Source: JBEVMS01 sp040508515 (GTDB lineage Bacteria > Pseudomonadota > Gammaproteobacteria > Xanthomonadales > Rhodanobacteraceae). Taken from it: DNA of 7,170 bases. The notes under the pieces are model-generated. The model was given only the letters and a program-made list of their open reading frames with translations, searched no databases and was not told the DNA's origin. The stretch is from NCBI GenBank assembly GCA_040508515.1, contig JBEVMS010000207.1, positions 1 to 7,170 of the forward strand, read 5' to 3'. Each line of letters starts with the position of its first letter. The first letter of the stretch is position 1. The position numbers and the translations under genes are program-made. Positions 1-6,354 of the stretch are shown piece after piece.

Positions 1-2
1 AT

Positions 3-833
3 CTCGCTAGCGGCTGGGCCGACAAACCCTTCGTGGCGATCAATTGCGCGGCCATTCCCGAGGCGTTGATCGAAAGCGAGCTGTTCGGCTATACCCGCGG
101 CGCGTTTACCGACGCGGCGCGCGAAGGCCACCAAGGCAAGATCCGCCAAGCCAGCGGCGGCAGTTTGTTTCTGGACGAAATCGGCGACATGCCCCTGCAC
201 ATGCAGACCCGCCTGCTGCGCGTACTGGAAGAGCACGAGGTGGTGCCGCTGGGCGGCGACAAGGCGATCCCGGTCGATCTGCATGTGATCAGCGCCACCC
301 ACCAGGATCTGCTGACGATGGTGCAGCAGGGCCGCTTCCGCGAGGATCTGTACTACCGGTTGAACGGGATTACCCTGCAACTGCCGCCCTTGCGCGAACG
401 CTGCGACCGACGCGAATTGATCCTGGCCCTGTTGGCCGAGGAAAATCCGGACGGCCGTGTCGAGGGCATCAGCGAGGCGGCCATGCAATTGCTGCTGGTG
501 CACCCGTGGCCGGGCAACATACGCCAGTTGCGCAACGCCTTGCGCACCGCCTCGGCCATGTGCACGGGCAGTCAGATCGAGACCAACCATCTTCCCGCGG
601 ATATGTTCTACTTTTCCAGTATGGACGCTCAGACGTCTATCGTTGAAATCCCTCCGGTAAATGCGACGACCCATCCAATGCCGCCACCGCTGCATGCCGC
701 CGAACGCGACACCTTGCTGCGCGAACTCGAACGCATGCACTGGAACATCAGCCGCACCGCGACGGCACTGGGGCTCAGCCGCAACACCCTGTACCGCAAG
801 ATGCGCAAGCATGCGATTGCGCTGCCCGGCTGA
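3..833 (+). CDS. Sigma-54-dependent Fis-family transcriptional activator (5'-truncated)
   Basis: This is the C-terminal part (276 residues visible) of an enhancer-binding protein that uses ATP hydrolysis to open RpoN promoters. The reading frame is open to the left edge; an internal GTG at 33 is not the real start because conserved AAA+ sequence (KPFVAINCAAIPE) begins upstream of it. In order one sees the ESELFGY segment, the loop-1 motif as GAFTDA (bases 99-116), Walker B GGSLFLDEIGD (around 162-188), a sensor-I-like ISATHQDL, the arginine-finger segment RFREDLYYRLN, the sensor-II segment HPWPGNIRQLRNAL, and a Fis-type helix-turn-helix near the end (NISRTATALGLSRNTLYRK). Walker A and the input domain lie outside the window, so the signal is unknown. 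It resembles AcoR-like activators of alcohol or acetoin catabolism, but that assignment is loose. It ends 10 bp before the stop of the oppositely oriented receptor gene. Confidence 0.93.
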   Translation, partial: LASGWADKPFVAINCAAIPEALIESELFGYTRGAFTDAAREGHQGKIRQASGGSLFLDEIGDMPLHMQTRLLRVLEEHEVVPLGGDKAIPVDLHVISATHQDLLTMVQQGRFREDLYYRLNGITLQLPPLRERCDRRELILALLAEENPDGRVEGISEAAMQLLLVHPWPGNIRQLRNALRTASAMCTGSQIETNHLPADMFYFSSMDAQTSIVEIPPVNATTHPMPPPLHAAERDTLLRELERMHWNISRTATALGLSRNTLYRKMRKHAIALPG

Positions 834-843
834 GTGGCCCGTG

Positions 844-3237
844 CTAGAAGTGCAGGCGCACCCCAAGCGTGAACAAGCGCGGCGCGCCGGGCGCCACGAA
901 CTGCGCGGTGGACCCTTCACCGGGCGCCACCTGGGGGCGGATCAGTTGACCGTCCGGCAAGTCGTCCTCGGCGATCTGGGCATACGTCAGGTAGCGGCGG
1001 TCGAACAGATTATCCACGCGCAGGTACCATTCCACCTGCTCGCTCGGCCGGTAACTGGCGCGCAGGTTGACGATGGCATAGCCCGGGGTAGCCCAATCTT
1101 GCCGCAGCGGATTGTCGTCTTCGATGCGGCCGTCCTCGTTGCCGCTGGTGACGCTGCTGGAATAAACCAGCAGGTCGGCGCCCACGCTCAGCCGCGGCCA
1201 CGGTTGCCAGTCGGCGCCCAGCTTGGCGGTGTGCTTGGGTAGTCCGGCGATGCGCATGCCCGGATGTGCCTGGATGGTGCGCTCGCCCGCCAGCAACTCA
1301 CCGTTGGCCTGGTAGGTCGCCTGCAGCAAGCTGTAACTCACGTGCCAGGAGAAATCCTTGCGTTGCTGGCTGAGCGTGAGATCCGCCCCCTGGTTGCGCG
1401 TGCGCGCGAAGTTGTCGAAGTAGCCCTGTTGGCTCAACGGGGCGCGCAAAAACAAAATGTCGTTGCGGTTGTCGCTGCGATAAAGCTCCAGCGCAGCCGC
1501 CCAGCCGCCGTCGCCGCGCCAGCGCGCACCCACTTGATAGGAACGTGCCACCACCTGGCGCAGCGGCGGGTCGGCCTGTAGACCGGTCGGCAGTCGGCAC
1601 GGTTGGGCTGGATCGGCGCAGCCCAGCTCGATTACCGTCGGCGCGCGGTTGCTTTGTGCCGCGCCGGCAAACAAGGTGATCCCGCCGCCCAGGCGCTGGG
1701 TCAGGCCCAATGCCGGATTGAGCTTACGGAAAACGTGGCGCTCGCTCGGTTGGCCGCCCTGGTCGGTGGCGATGGTGCTGGTGACTTGCTGGTCGTTCCA
1801 GCGCAGCGAGCCGGTCAGATGGGTATCAGGGGTCAGTGCCCAGGTATCGGTGGCATAGCTGCCCCAGGCGCGGCTGTGTCCGTTGACGCCGGAGAAGAAG
1901 TCGCTCGGCTCGGCCGGATCGGCCTGTACCGCACGGCGCGCGTCCAGCTCCGCGTCTTGCTCGTATTGGCTGTAGCGCACCGTGCTGCGATCGAAAGTTA
2001 CTCCCATCGCCCATTGATGATCGCCCTGACGGCTGCTCAGATTGAGCCCGCCGCCTTGGCCTTGCTGGCGGGTATGCGTGGTGTTGAGCACGGCGGTTGG
2101 CAGAGCTGCGCCCTGCGCGGCGGTAAAACCGCAACCGTCATCCAGCGGCTGGCCATTGGCGGCGAAGCCCTCCGCGCAATTCTCCACGTAGCTTTGGTAG
2201 TCGTCGCTGATGTCGCCGTTGATGGTGTCGCGGCGGCTGTGCCGGGTGTAGGCCAGGGCGGTCAGCATGGTGTCCTCGCTGAAGTCGTGACTGACATGCG
2301 TGGCCAGCTGGGTGACCTGATTGCGGGTGAAATCCGGCGCGGTGTAGATGGCCCGGCGATCGCGCTGGTACAGCCCCGCCGAAAACTCGCCGGTGTCTTC
2401 GTCGTAGCCACTGGCTGGCAGCAGACCGTTGCCGATCAGGTGGCTGTTGGCGTCCAGCAGTTGGACGTCCCAACGGGTGTCCGCGCTATCTCGGCCGAAA
2501 CTGAGAAACCCATTGCCCAGACGTCCGGGCGACTGCTCGCGCCAGCCGTTTTCGTCGAACCAGGTACCGGCGACGAACAATTGCCAGCCCTGGGCATCGC
2601 TGACGCCGTAAGCCAGATCGACCCGCTTGCGCGCGTAACTGCCATAGGAAAGGTCCAAATCCAGGCCGGGTGCGCTGGCGCCGGTTTTCGTGGTGAACAC
2701 CAGCGCGCCACCCAGCGTGTTGGGCCCGAACACCGGATTGGCGCCGGGAATCACGGTGAGGCTCTGCAACGCCGCTTCGGGCATCACGTCCCAACTGATG
2801 ATGTCACCGAACGGCTCGTTCATGCGCACGCCGTCCAGATACACCGACACGCCCTGGCCCGCGCCAAGGGTGGGCGAGGCGCGGTAGCCGTGGAAAGTGA
2901 TGTCGCTCTGGAACGGGCTGCCCTGCACGTCGTTGAGGTTGACCCCGCTGACCTGATTGACCAGCACACCCACCAGATTGGCCGCGCGATCCGTGCGGTT
3001 GCGATCGTAATCGATGCGCTGCACCAGGTAAGGCAGATGGTCCGGATCGATGCCCATGCCCGGCAGCGGTGCCGGCACCACTTTCACGGTCGGCAGCGTG
3101 GTGACGCTGAGCTGGCCCGTGGCCTGCCAGGCCAGGCCCAGGCAAGGCCAGCAGGCGCAACACAGCACCAACCAACGACGGCGCCTGACTTCAAAGAGCG
3201 CCGTTCGACCGGCCGCACCCGACTGCCCCTGACTCAT
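844..3237 (-). CDS. TonB-dependent outer-membrane receptor, ligand unknown
   Basis: A complete 797-residue TonB-dependent receptor: an outer-membrane beta-barrel that imports a scarce ligand using TonB energy. I chose ATG 3237 because a GGGGAGG ribosome site lies 7 nt upstream and an export signal follows (RRRR at residues 18-21, then a hydrophobic run to about 42); the longer open frame to 3582 upstream has no such features. A possible TonB box (TLPTVKVVPAP) follows the signal. The plug domain (about residues 60-185) carries DVQGSPFQSDITFHGY, GVSVYLDGVRMNEPFGD and NPVFGPNTLGGALVF. The remainder is barrel-like, with YLRVDNLFDRRYLTY near the end and a terminal phenylalanine (FTLGVRLHF). The plug signature belongs to a widespread receptor subfamily of unassigned substrate that is often labelled as an iron-complex receptor. 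It lies between two regulators and shares its promoter region with the kinase, so it may serve the same alcohol/formaldehyde system; this is inference. Confidence 0.93.
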   Translation of the reverse strand: MSQGQSGAAGRTALFEVRRRRWLVLCCACWPCLGLAWQATGQLSVTTLPTVKVVPAPLPGMGIDPDHLPYLVQRIDYDRNRTDRAANLVGVLVNQVSGVNLNDVQGSPFQSDITFHGYRASPTLGAGQGVSVYLDGVRMNEPFGDIISWDVMPEAALQSLTVIPGANPVFGPNTLGGALVFTTKTGASAPGLDLDLSYGSYARKRVDLAYGVSDAQGWQLFVAGTWFDENGWREQSPGRLGNGFLSFGRDSADTRWDVQLLDANSHLIGNGLLPASGYDEDTGEFSAGLYQRDRRAIYTAPDFTRNQVTQLATHVSHDFSEDTMLTALAYTRHSRRDTINGDISDDYQSYVENCAEGFAANGQPLDDGCGFTAAQGAALPTAVLNTTHTRQQGQGGGLNLSSRQGDHQWAMGVTFDRSTVRYSQYEQDAELDARRAVQADPAEPSDFFSGVNGHSRAWGSYATDTWALTPDTHLTGSLRWNDQQVTSTIATDQGGQPSERHVFRKLNPALGLTQRLGGGITLFAGAAQSNRAPTVIELGCADPAQPCRLPTGLQADPPLRQVVARSYQVGARWRGDGGWAAALELYRSDNRNDILFLRAPLSQQGYFDNFARTRNQGADLTLSQQRKDFSWHVSYSLLQATYQANGELLAGERTIQAHPGMRIAGLPKHTAKLGADWQPWPRLSVGADLLVYSSSVTSGNEDGRIEDDNPLRQDWATPGYAIVNLRASYRPSEQVEWYLRVDNLFDRRYLTYAQIAEDDLPDGQLIRPQVAPGEGSTAQFVAPGAPRLFTLGVRLHF

Positions 3238-3244
3238 GCGCGCG

Positions 3245-3251
3245 CCTCCCC
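3245..3251 (-). promoter_or_regulatory. Ribosome binding site of the TonB-dependent receptor
   Basis: The minus strand reads GGGGAGG, then 7 nt, then ATG at 3237. It is a strong Shine-Dalgarno match and decides the start against the 115-codon longer open frame. Confidence 0.75.
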
Positions 3252-3358
3252 ACTCGTCATAACGCAACCACCTTAAGCCGCCATCGGATACGCAACCATG
3301 GGAAGAACTCCCGAAGTGCTGCCGCCTCGATGACCGGACGGGCGCGGTGCAGTGCAGC

Positions 3359-3373
3359 GCGTCAAGCGTGCCG
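3359..3373 (-). promoter_or_regulatory. Possible RpoN (-24/-12) promoter element, weak
   Basis: The minus strand reads CGGCACGCTTGACGC. It keeps GGCAC of the -24 box and the GG and GC dinucleotides with 10 nt between them, as in the TGGCAC-N5-TTGC consensus, but the TT before GC is replaced by AC. It would direct transcription toward the receptor gene with a leader of roughly 110 nt. A sigma-54 activator nearby makes it worth noting, but a match of this quality may occur by chance. Confidence 0.25.
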
Positions 3374-3394
3374 CCCTTGCCTACACTGGGAGCA

Positions 3395-3410
3395 GGCGCG
3401 ATACCGCGCC
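3395..3410. repeat. Inverted repeat (6-bp arms) upstream of the sensor kinase
   Basis: GGCGCG and CGCGCC arms flank a 4-nt centre ATAC, about 33 bp before the kinase start and just downstream of a TACACT hexamer. It could be an operator half-site pair or a leader hairpin; in GC-rich DNA it may also be incidental. Confidence 0.4.
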
Positions 3411-3442
3411 ACCGCCCCCGCACCGATTCGAGCGAGGCTGTC

Positions 3443-4846
3443 ATGCATCTGTCGCGCTTCCTGCTCTGGCGTATCGCGGCGCTGTCGCTGGCGATCCTGC
3501 TGTTGGCCCTGCTGCTGGCTCGCTGGCAAGCCCAGCGCAACATTCGCCACGAGGCGCTGGGCGCCGCCCAAGTCGCGCGCATGCTCGATCACCTGGGCGG
3601 CCTGGAGGCGGGGCCGGCGGCGGACATACCCGCCCACCTCGCCGCGTTGCGCACCATCATCCGCAGCGGCCAACTGCGTCATCTGCGGCTGCGCCTGAGC
3701 GATCAGGACGGCACGCTGCTGCTGGCATCGCCGAACCCGGCCGCATCGCCGTGGTCGAGCGTCTACCACTGGCTGCTGCCGCTGAACACCGCACCGGCGC
3801 AGGCGCCCACGCGCTGGACCTTGCAGCGCGAGGACGGCCCGCGCTACCAGGTGGAGCTGGCGCTGGACCCGGCCAGCGAACAGCGCGAATCGCTGGTCGG
3901 CATGCTTGGCTTGGTCGGCCTGCTGCTGGGCTACAGCGCGGCGATCCTGCTGGCGGTGTACGGCACGCTGCACCTCGCGCTGCGTCCGCTGCAGGCGATC
4001 CTGGCCGCGATCGGCGGCTATCAGCGCGATCGTTACCAGGCGCGGCTGGCGCCGATGCGCATTGTCGAGCTTGATGCGATCGGCAAGGCGCTCAACCACA
4101 TGGCGCAATCGCTACAGGATGCGCAACGCGCCCGCGCCGAAATGAACCGACGCATGTGGCAGTTGCAGGAAGACGAGCGCCGGCGCCTGGCCGGCGAACT
4201 GCACGATGAACTAGGCCAGCAACTTACCGCGATGCGCGCCGACGCCACCTGGCTGGCCCGCTGCAGCGAGGATCGCCCCGAACTTCAACACGTAGCGCGG
4301 CAGGTCGCCGGTCAATGCGCGCAGATGCAGCAGGGCGTGCGTGGATTGCTGCAACGCTTGCGCCCGCACGGTTCGCCACGCGTCGCCGGCGAACCGTTTC
4401 CGCTGCGCCAGCGCCTACAGGAGTTGCTGCAAAGTTGGCGCGAACGCCCCTCACAGCACACCGACTACCAGCTGCGCATTGAACTGGCGCAGGCGCCATG
4501 CGAAGACGTCGCGCTGGCGATCTATCGGCTGACCCAGGAAGCGCTGACCAATATCGCGCGCCATGCGCAGGCCGCCAGCGCGCGAATCGAGGTGATCACC
4601 GAAAGCGACGGACGCGTGCGCTGGTCGGTGCGCGACGATGGCATCGGCATCGCCGATCTCGCCAGCGCGCTGCACCGCGGCAGCGGCCTGGCAGGTATGC
4701 GCGAACGGGTGCTCGCCCTGCATGGACAGTGGCAGCTGCATGCCGGCTCGCCCGGCGATATCCAGTCCGGACTGTGGCTACAAGCCCATCTGCCATTACA
4801 GGTAAGCGAAACCAGTGCATTCATAGCCGCCGGCGCCGACAGCTAA
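3443..4846 (+). CDS. Membrane sensor histidine kinase (NarL/HPK7-type, HisKA_3)
   Basis: A 467-residue two-component sensor that autophosphorylates and passes phosphate to a response regulator. ATG 3443 is preferred because GAGG sits 5 nt upstream (3434-3437) and a membrane segment follows directly (about residues 8-26). A periplasmic stretch of about 125 residues comes next, with no domain I recognise, then a second membrane segment (about 151-177) and a HAMP-like linker. The dimerisation box ERRRLAGELHDELGQQ holds the phospho-acceptor His254. The ATPase domain shows the N box (QEALTNIARHA, Asn370), the G1 box (RDDGIGI, 398-402) and the G2 box (GSGLAGM, from 413). It most likely signals to the LuxR-type regulator encoded convergently 161 bp away. 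By analogy with FlhS of Paracoccus or ExaD/PedS-type sensors it may respond to alcohols or formaldehyde, which is inference. The C-terminal tail after LPL is unusual and is echoed in a downstream duplication. Confidence 0.93.
   Translation: MHLSRFLLWRIAALSLAILLLALLLARWQAQRNIRHEALGAAQVARMLDHLGGLEAGPAADIPAHLAALRTIIRSGQLRHLRLRLSDQDGTLLLASPNPAASPWSSVYHWLLPLNTAPAQAPTRWTLQREDGPRYQVELALDPASEQRESLVGMLGLVGLLLGYSAAILLAVYGTLHLALRPLQAILAAIGGYQRDRYQARLAPMRIVELDAIGKALNHMAQSLQDAQRARAEMNRRMWQLQEDERRRLAGELHDELGQQLTAMRADATWLARCSEDRPELQHVARQVAGQCAQMQQGVRGLLQRLRPHGSPRVAGEPFPLRQRLQELLQSWRERPSQHTDYQLRIELAQAPCEDVALAIYRLTQEALTNIARHAQAASARIEVITESDGRVRWSVRDDGIGIADLASALHRGSGLAGMRERVLALHGQWQLHAGSPGDIQSGLWLQAHLPLQVSETSAFIAAGADS
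4715..4844 (+). repeat. Direct repeat, copy 1 (3' end of the sensor kinase gene)
   Basis: The last 130 bases of the kinase gene, from codons ALHGQ to the first base of its stop codon, recur as a diverged copy at 4863-4991. Shared blocks include GCCCTGCATGG, TCTGCCATTAC, AGCGAAACCAG and AGCCGCCGGCGCCGACA. By eye the last 87 bases are about 80% identical, with a poorly matching stretch of about 20 bases inside the first half. Confidence 0.85.
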
Positions 4847-4862
4847 ATCCAAGCTCCGCTCA

Positions 4863-4991
4863 GCCCTGCATGGGCAGGGGCAGCACATTCCCGTCGCCAG
4901 GCGAATATCCGATCTGGACTCTGGTTACCGGCCCCTCTGCCATTACGGCTGAGCGAAACCAGCGCATTGGCAGCCGCCGGCGCCGACAACT
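4863..4991 (+). pseudogene. Direct repeat, copy 2: decayed duplicate of the sensor-kinase 3' end
   Basis: This fills most of the 161-bp gap between the convergent kinase and response-regulator genes. Part of its translation mirrors the kinase tail: copy 2 reads SGLWLPAPLPLRLSETSALA where the kinase has SGLWLQAHLPLQVSETSAFI, then both have AAGAD. Upstream of this the frame shifts relative to the initial ALHGQ codons, and no start codon or full domain is present, so it is a remnant and not a gene. The two copies are separated by 18 bp. Possible origins are a local tandem duplication followed by decay, or recombination with a related kinase gene. Confidence 0.8.
4864..4879 (+). terminator. Hairpin just after the sensor kinase, possible terminator
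   Basis: CCCTGC and GCAGGG arms enclose a 4-nt loop ATGG, 17 bp past the kinase stop. There is no T-run after it, so a standard intrinsic terminator is not shown. The stem lies within repeat copy 2, and two base differences from copy 1 are what make its arms complementary. Confidence 0.35.
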
Positions 4992-5007
4992 CTTTTGAGA
5001 TCATCTC

Positions 5008-5661
5008 TCAGGCCGCCGCGCTGCTCGCGGCCAGCAACCCGTGCGCCAAGGCATAACGATGCATCGCCAAGGCGCTGGTCAACCCCAGCTTGCGCCGCAC
5101 GATGGTCTGGTAGTTGGCGGCGGTCTTGATGCTCAGGCAGCGCCGGCTGGCCACCGCTTCTACCGTAAATCCGCTGGCCAGCAGCAGAAAAATATCGAAC
5201 TCACGCGCCGACAGTTGCACATGAGGCGCCGGCACTTGCTGCGGCATGGCAGCGGCCAGTGCATCGGAAACCACCCGCTGGCCGTCCCCCACCTGCTTTA
5301 CCGCCGCCACCAGATGCTCGGGCGGGCTGCTCTTGCTGAGAAATCCGCACGCCCCCGCCTTCAACACCTGCAGCGCCAGCGCCGCGCTGTCGTGCATGGT
5401 GAACACCAGCACGCGCAACCGCGGCTGGCGTCGGTGCAGGCGCTGCAAGGTGGCCAGGCCTCCTTGCCCCGGCATCGACAGATCCAGGATCAGCACCTCC
5501 ACCGGCTGCTGCGCCAATCCCTGGTAAGCGCTTTCGCCATCGACGAATTCCGCCACCACCTGCAAACCCGGCTCCAGCTCCAACAAGCGCCGGTAGCCGG
5601 CCCGCACCAGCGCATGATCGTCCGCTATGGCGATACGGATGAGGGACCGGCATGTGCCCAT
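5008..5661 (-). CDS. LuxR/NarL-family response regulator
   Basis: A 217-residue cytoplasmic regulator with an N-terminal receiver and a C-terminal DNA-binding domain. The receiver has the acidic pair and following His (ADDH, D14/D15), phospho-acceptor D60 (LILDLSMPG), T88 (VFTMHDS) and K110 (FLSKSS). The helix-turn-helix occupies about residues 149-210 (LSAREFDIFLLLASGF, then LSIKTAANYQTIVRRKLGL). The start is uncertain: I use ATG 5661, 13 bp after the gfa stop; an in-frame GTG at 5691 would add 10 residues and overlap gfa by 17 bp, and neither has a strong ribosome site. It is the last gene of the visible minus-strand cluster and the likely partner of the convergent kinase. ExaE/AgmR and FlhR, regulators of alcohol and formaldehyde oxidation genes, share this architecture and context, but orthology is not demonstrated. 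Confidence 0.93.
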   Translation of the reverse strand: MGTCRSLIRIAIADDHALVRAGYRRLLELEPGLQVVAEFVDGESAYQGLAQQPVEVLILDLSMPGQGGLATLQRLHRRQPRLRVLVFTMHDSAALALQVLKAGACGFLSKSSPPEHLVAAVKQVGDGQRVVSDALAAAMPQQVPAPHVQLSAREFDIFLLLASGFTVEAVASRRCLSIKTAANYQTIVRRKLGLTSALAMHRYALAHGLLAASSAAA

Positions 5662-5674
5662 GGCGAGGCTCAGC

Positions 5675-6250
5675 TCAGTGCTTGAGCGCACCGGCCAATT
5701 TGGCCGCTTGCGTGGACAGCGCGTCCATCAGCGGCGGCGAGAGGCAGTCGTAGGGCTCCAGTTTCAGCTCGCGCAGGCGCGCGCGCACCGCATCCTGGTT
5801 GGCCGGATCGGCGCCGCCCTCGATGATCGAAGAGACGAAGGCGGCGAAGGTCGGCGCGGCCCAGCCTTCTTGATCGGACAACTCGCTGTGCACGAAATCG
5901 AGGCCGTAGAACGCGTGCTTGTCGTTCTCGATGCGACCAAACATGTGAACGCCGCAAACCTTGCAGGCATGCCGCTGGATGGTTGCCTTATCATCGACGA
6001 CGTGCAGCTTCTGCCCCTGCGCGGTGACCTTGACTTGATCCTTGGGCACCACCGCAATCTGGGCGAACTGCGCGCCCTGCGGTTTCCAGCATTTGGTGCA
6101 ACCGCAGACATGGTTGTGCAAGACCTGCATGCCGATCTCCACGGTGACCTGATCGCTGCTGCAATGGCAATGCAAGGTGCCGCCGGCGAAAGATTCCTTG
6201 CCCGGCTTGACGCCGCGGTCGACGGCGGGATGAATCGAAACGGTAGCCAT
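5675..6250 (-). CDS. gfa: S-(hydroxymethyl)glutathione synthase (glutathione-dependent formaldehyde-activating enzyme)
   Basis: A 191-residue Gfa-fold zinc protein, the usual length for the family. Gfa accelerates condensation of formaldehyde with glutathione to S-(hydroxymethyl)glutathione (EC 4.4.1.22) in the cytoplasm. ATG 6250 follows AGGAG at 7 nt, and the open frame upstream to 6604 is not protein-like. Zinc-ligand cysteines are all present: C28 and C30 (HCHCSS) with C96 and C99 (CKVCGVHMFGR) form one set, and C49, C51 and C54 (CGCTKCWKP) the other. Its product is the substrate of the class III dehydrogenase encoded upstream in the same direction, separated only by the DUF3280-like gene, so the two enzymes probably belong to one operon. 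The 104-bp leader with two hairpins could give it separate control. Some Gfa-fold proteins have other roles, but the neighbour makes the formaldehyde role likely. Confidence 0.93.
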   Translation of the reverse strand: MATVSIHPAVDRGVKPGKESFAGGTLHCHCSSDQVTVEIGMQVLHNHVCGCTKCWKPQGAQFAQIAVVPKDQVKVTAQGQKLHVVDDKATIQRHACKVCGVHMFGRIENDKHAFYGLDFVHSELSDQEGWAAPTFAAFVSSIIEGGADPANQDAVRARLRELKLEPYDCLSPPLMDALSTQAAKLAGALKH

Positions 6251-6257
6251 GAATGCT

Positions 6258-6262
6258 CTCCT
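6258..6262 (-). promoter_or_regulatory. Ribosome binding site of gfa
   Basis: The minus strand reads AGGAG 7 nt before ATG 6250. It fixes the start of gfa against the longer upstream open frame. Confidence 0.7.
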
Positions 6263-6282
6263 GCGCAGTGATGGAACAAGGA

Positions 6283-6302
6283 ACCGGCCATGCCGCGCCG
6301 GT
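6283..6302 (-). other. Hairpin in the gfa leader
   Basis: ACCGGC and GCCGGT arms (6 bp, perfect) flank an 8-nt loop, about 30 bp before the gfa start. No T-run follows. It may be a leader or mRNA-stability structure. Confidence 0.4.
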
Positions 6303-6313
6303 GAACTCGTGCT

Positions 6314-6351
6314 GTGCGAGGGGACGGCCATCGACGGCGACGGCCTCGCAC
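6314..6351 (-). terminator. Long hairpin directly after the DUF3280-like gene
   Basis: Perfect 8-bp arms GTGCGAGG and CCTCGCAC enclose 22 nt that can themselves pair weakly (GCC with GGC). The structure starts 3 bp past the stop of the DUF3280-like gene. There is no T-run on either side, so it could be a Rho-aided end point, a partial attenuator before gfa, or an RNA-stabilising stem. Confidence 0.45.
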
Positions 6352-6354
6352 GGA

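Larger units (their letters stand above)
3238..3442. promoter_or_regulatory. Divergent promoter region between receptor and sensor kinase
   Basis: These 205 bp separate two genes read outward, so both promoters should lie here. Visible items are a weak -24/-12-like element on the minus strand (3359-3373), a TACACT hexamer on the plus strand at 3382-3387 that could be a -10 box but lacks a good -35 at normal spacing, a short near-palindrome TGCAGTGCA around 3349-3357, and an inverted repeat at 3395-3410. No classical sigma-70 promoter is convincing. The open frames that run through here are high-GC artefacts. Confidence 0.6.

Noticed and set aside
661..1242. Plus-strand open frame spanning the end of the activator and the end of the receptor gene
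   Set aside because: It overlaps two well-supported genes in other frames and its translation has no recognisable domain.
1603..3276. A 557-codon open frame on the plus strand, antisense to the receptor
   Set aside because: Its translation is rich in Ala, Gly, Val and Gln without domains, and it mirrors a receptor gene with strong motifs. Such long shadows are expected in GC-rich DNA.
3347..3442. Upstream ATG at 3347 as the kinase start
   Set aside because: The extra 32 residues are Pro/Arg-rich and not conserved-looking, and ATG 3443 has GAGG at good spacing followed directly by a membrane segment.
3238..3582. N-terminal extension of the receptor frame up to 3582
   Set aside because: The added residues are not protein-like, overlap the kinase start region, and precede a clear ribosome site and signal peptide at 3237.
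4996..5010. TGAGA...TCTCA stem between the convergent kinase and regulator genes as a terminator
   Set aside because: The stem has only 5 bp, is AT-containing, has no U-tract on the correct side in either direction, and overlaps the regulator's stop codon.
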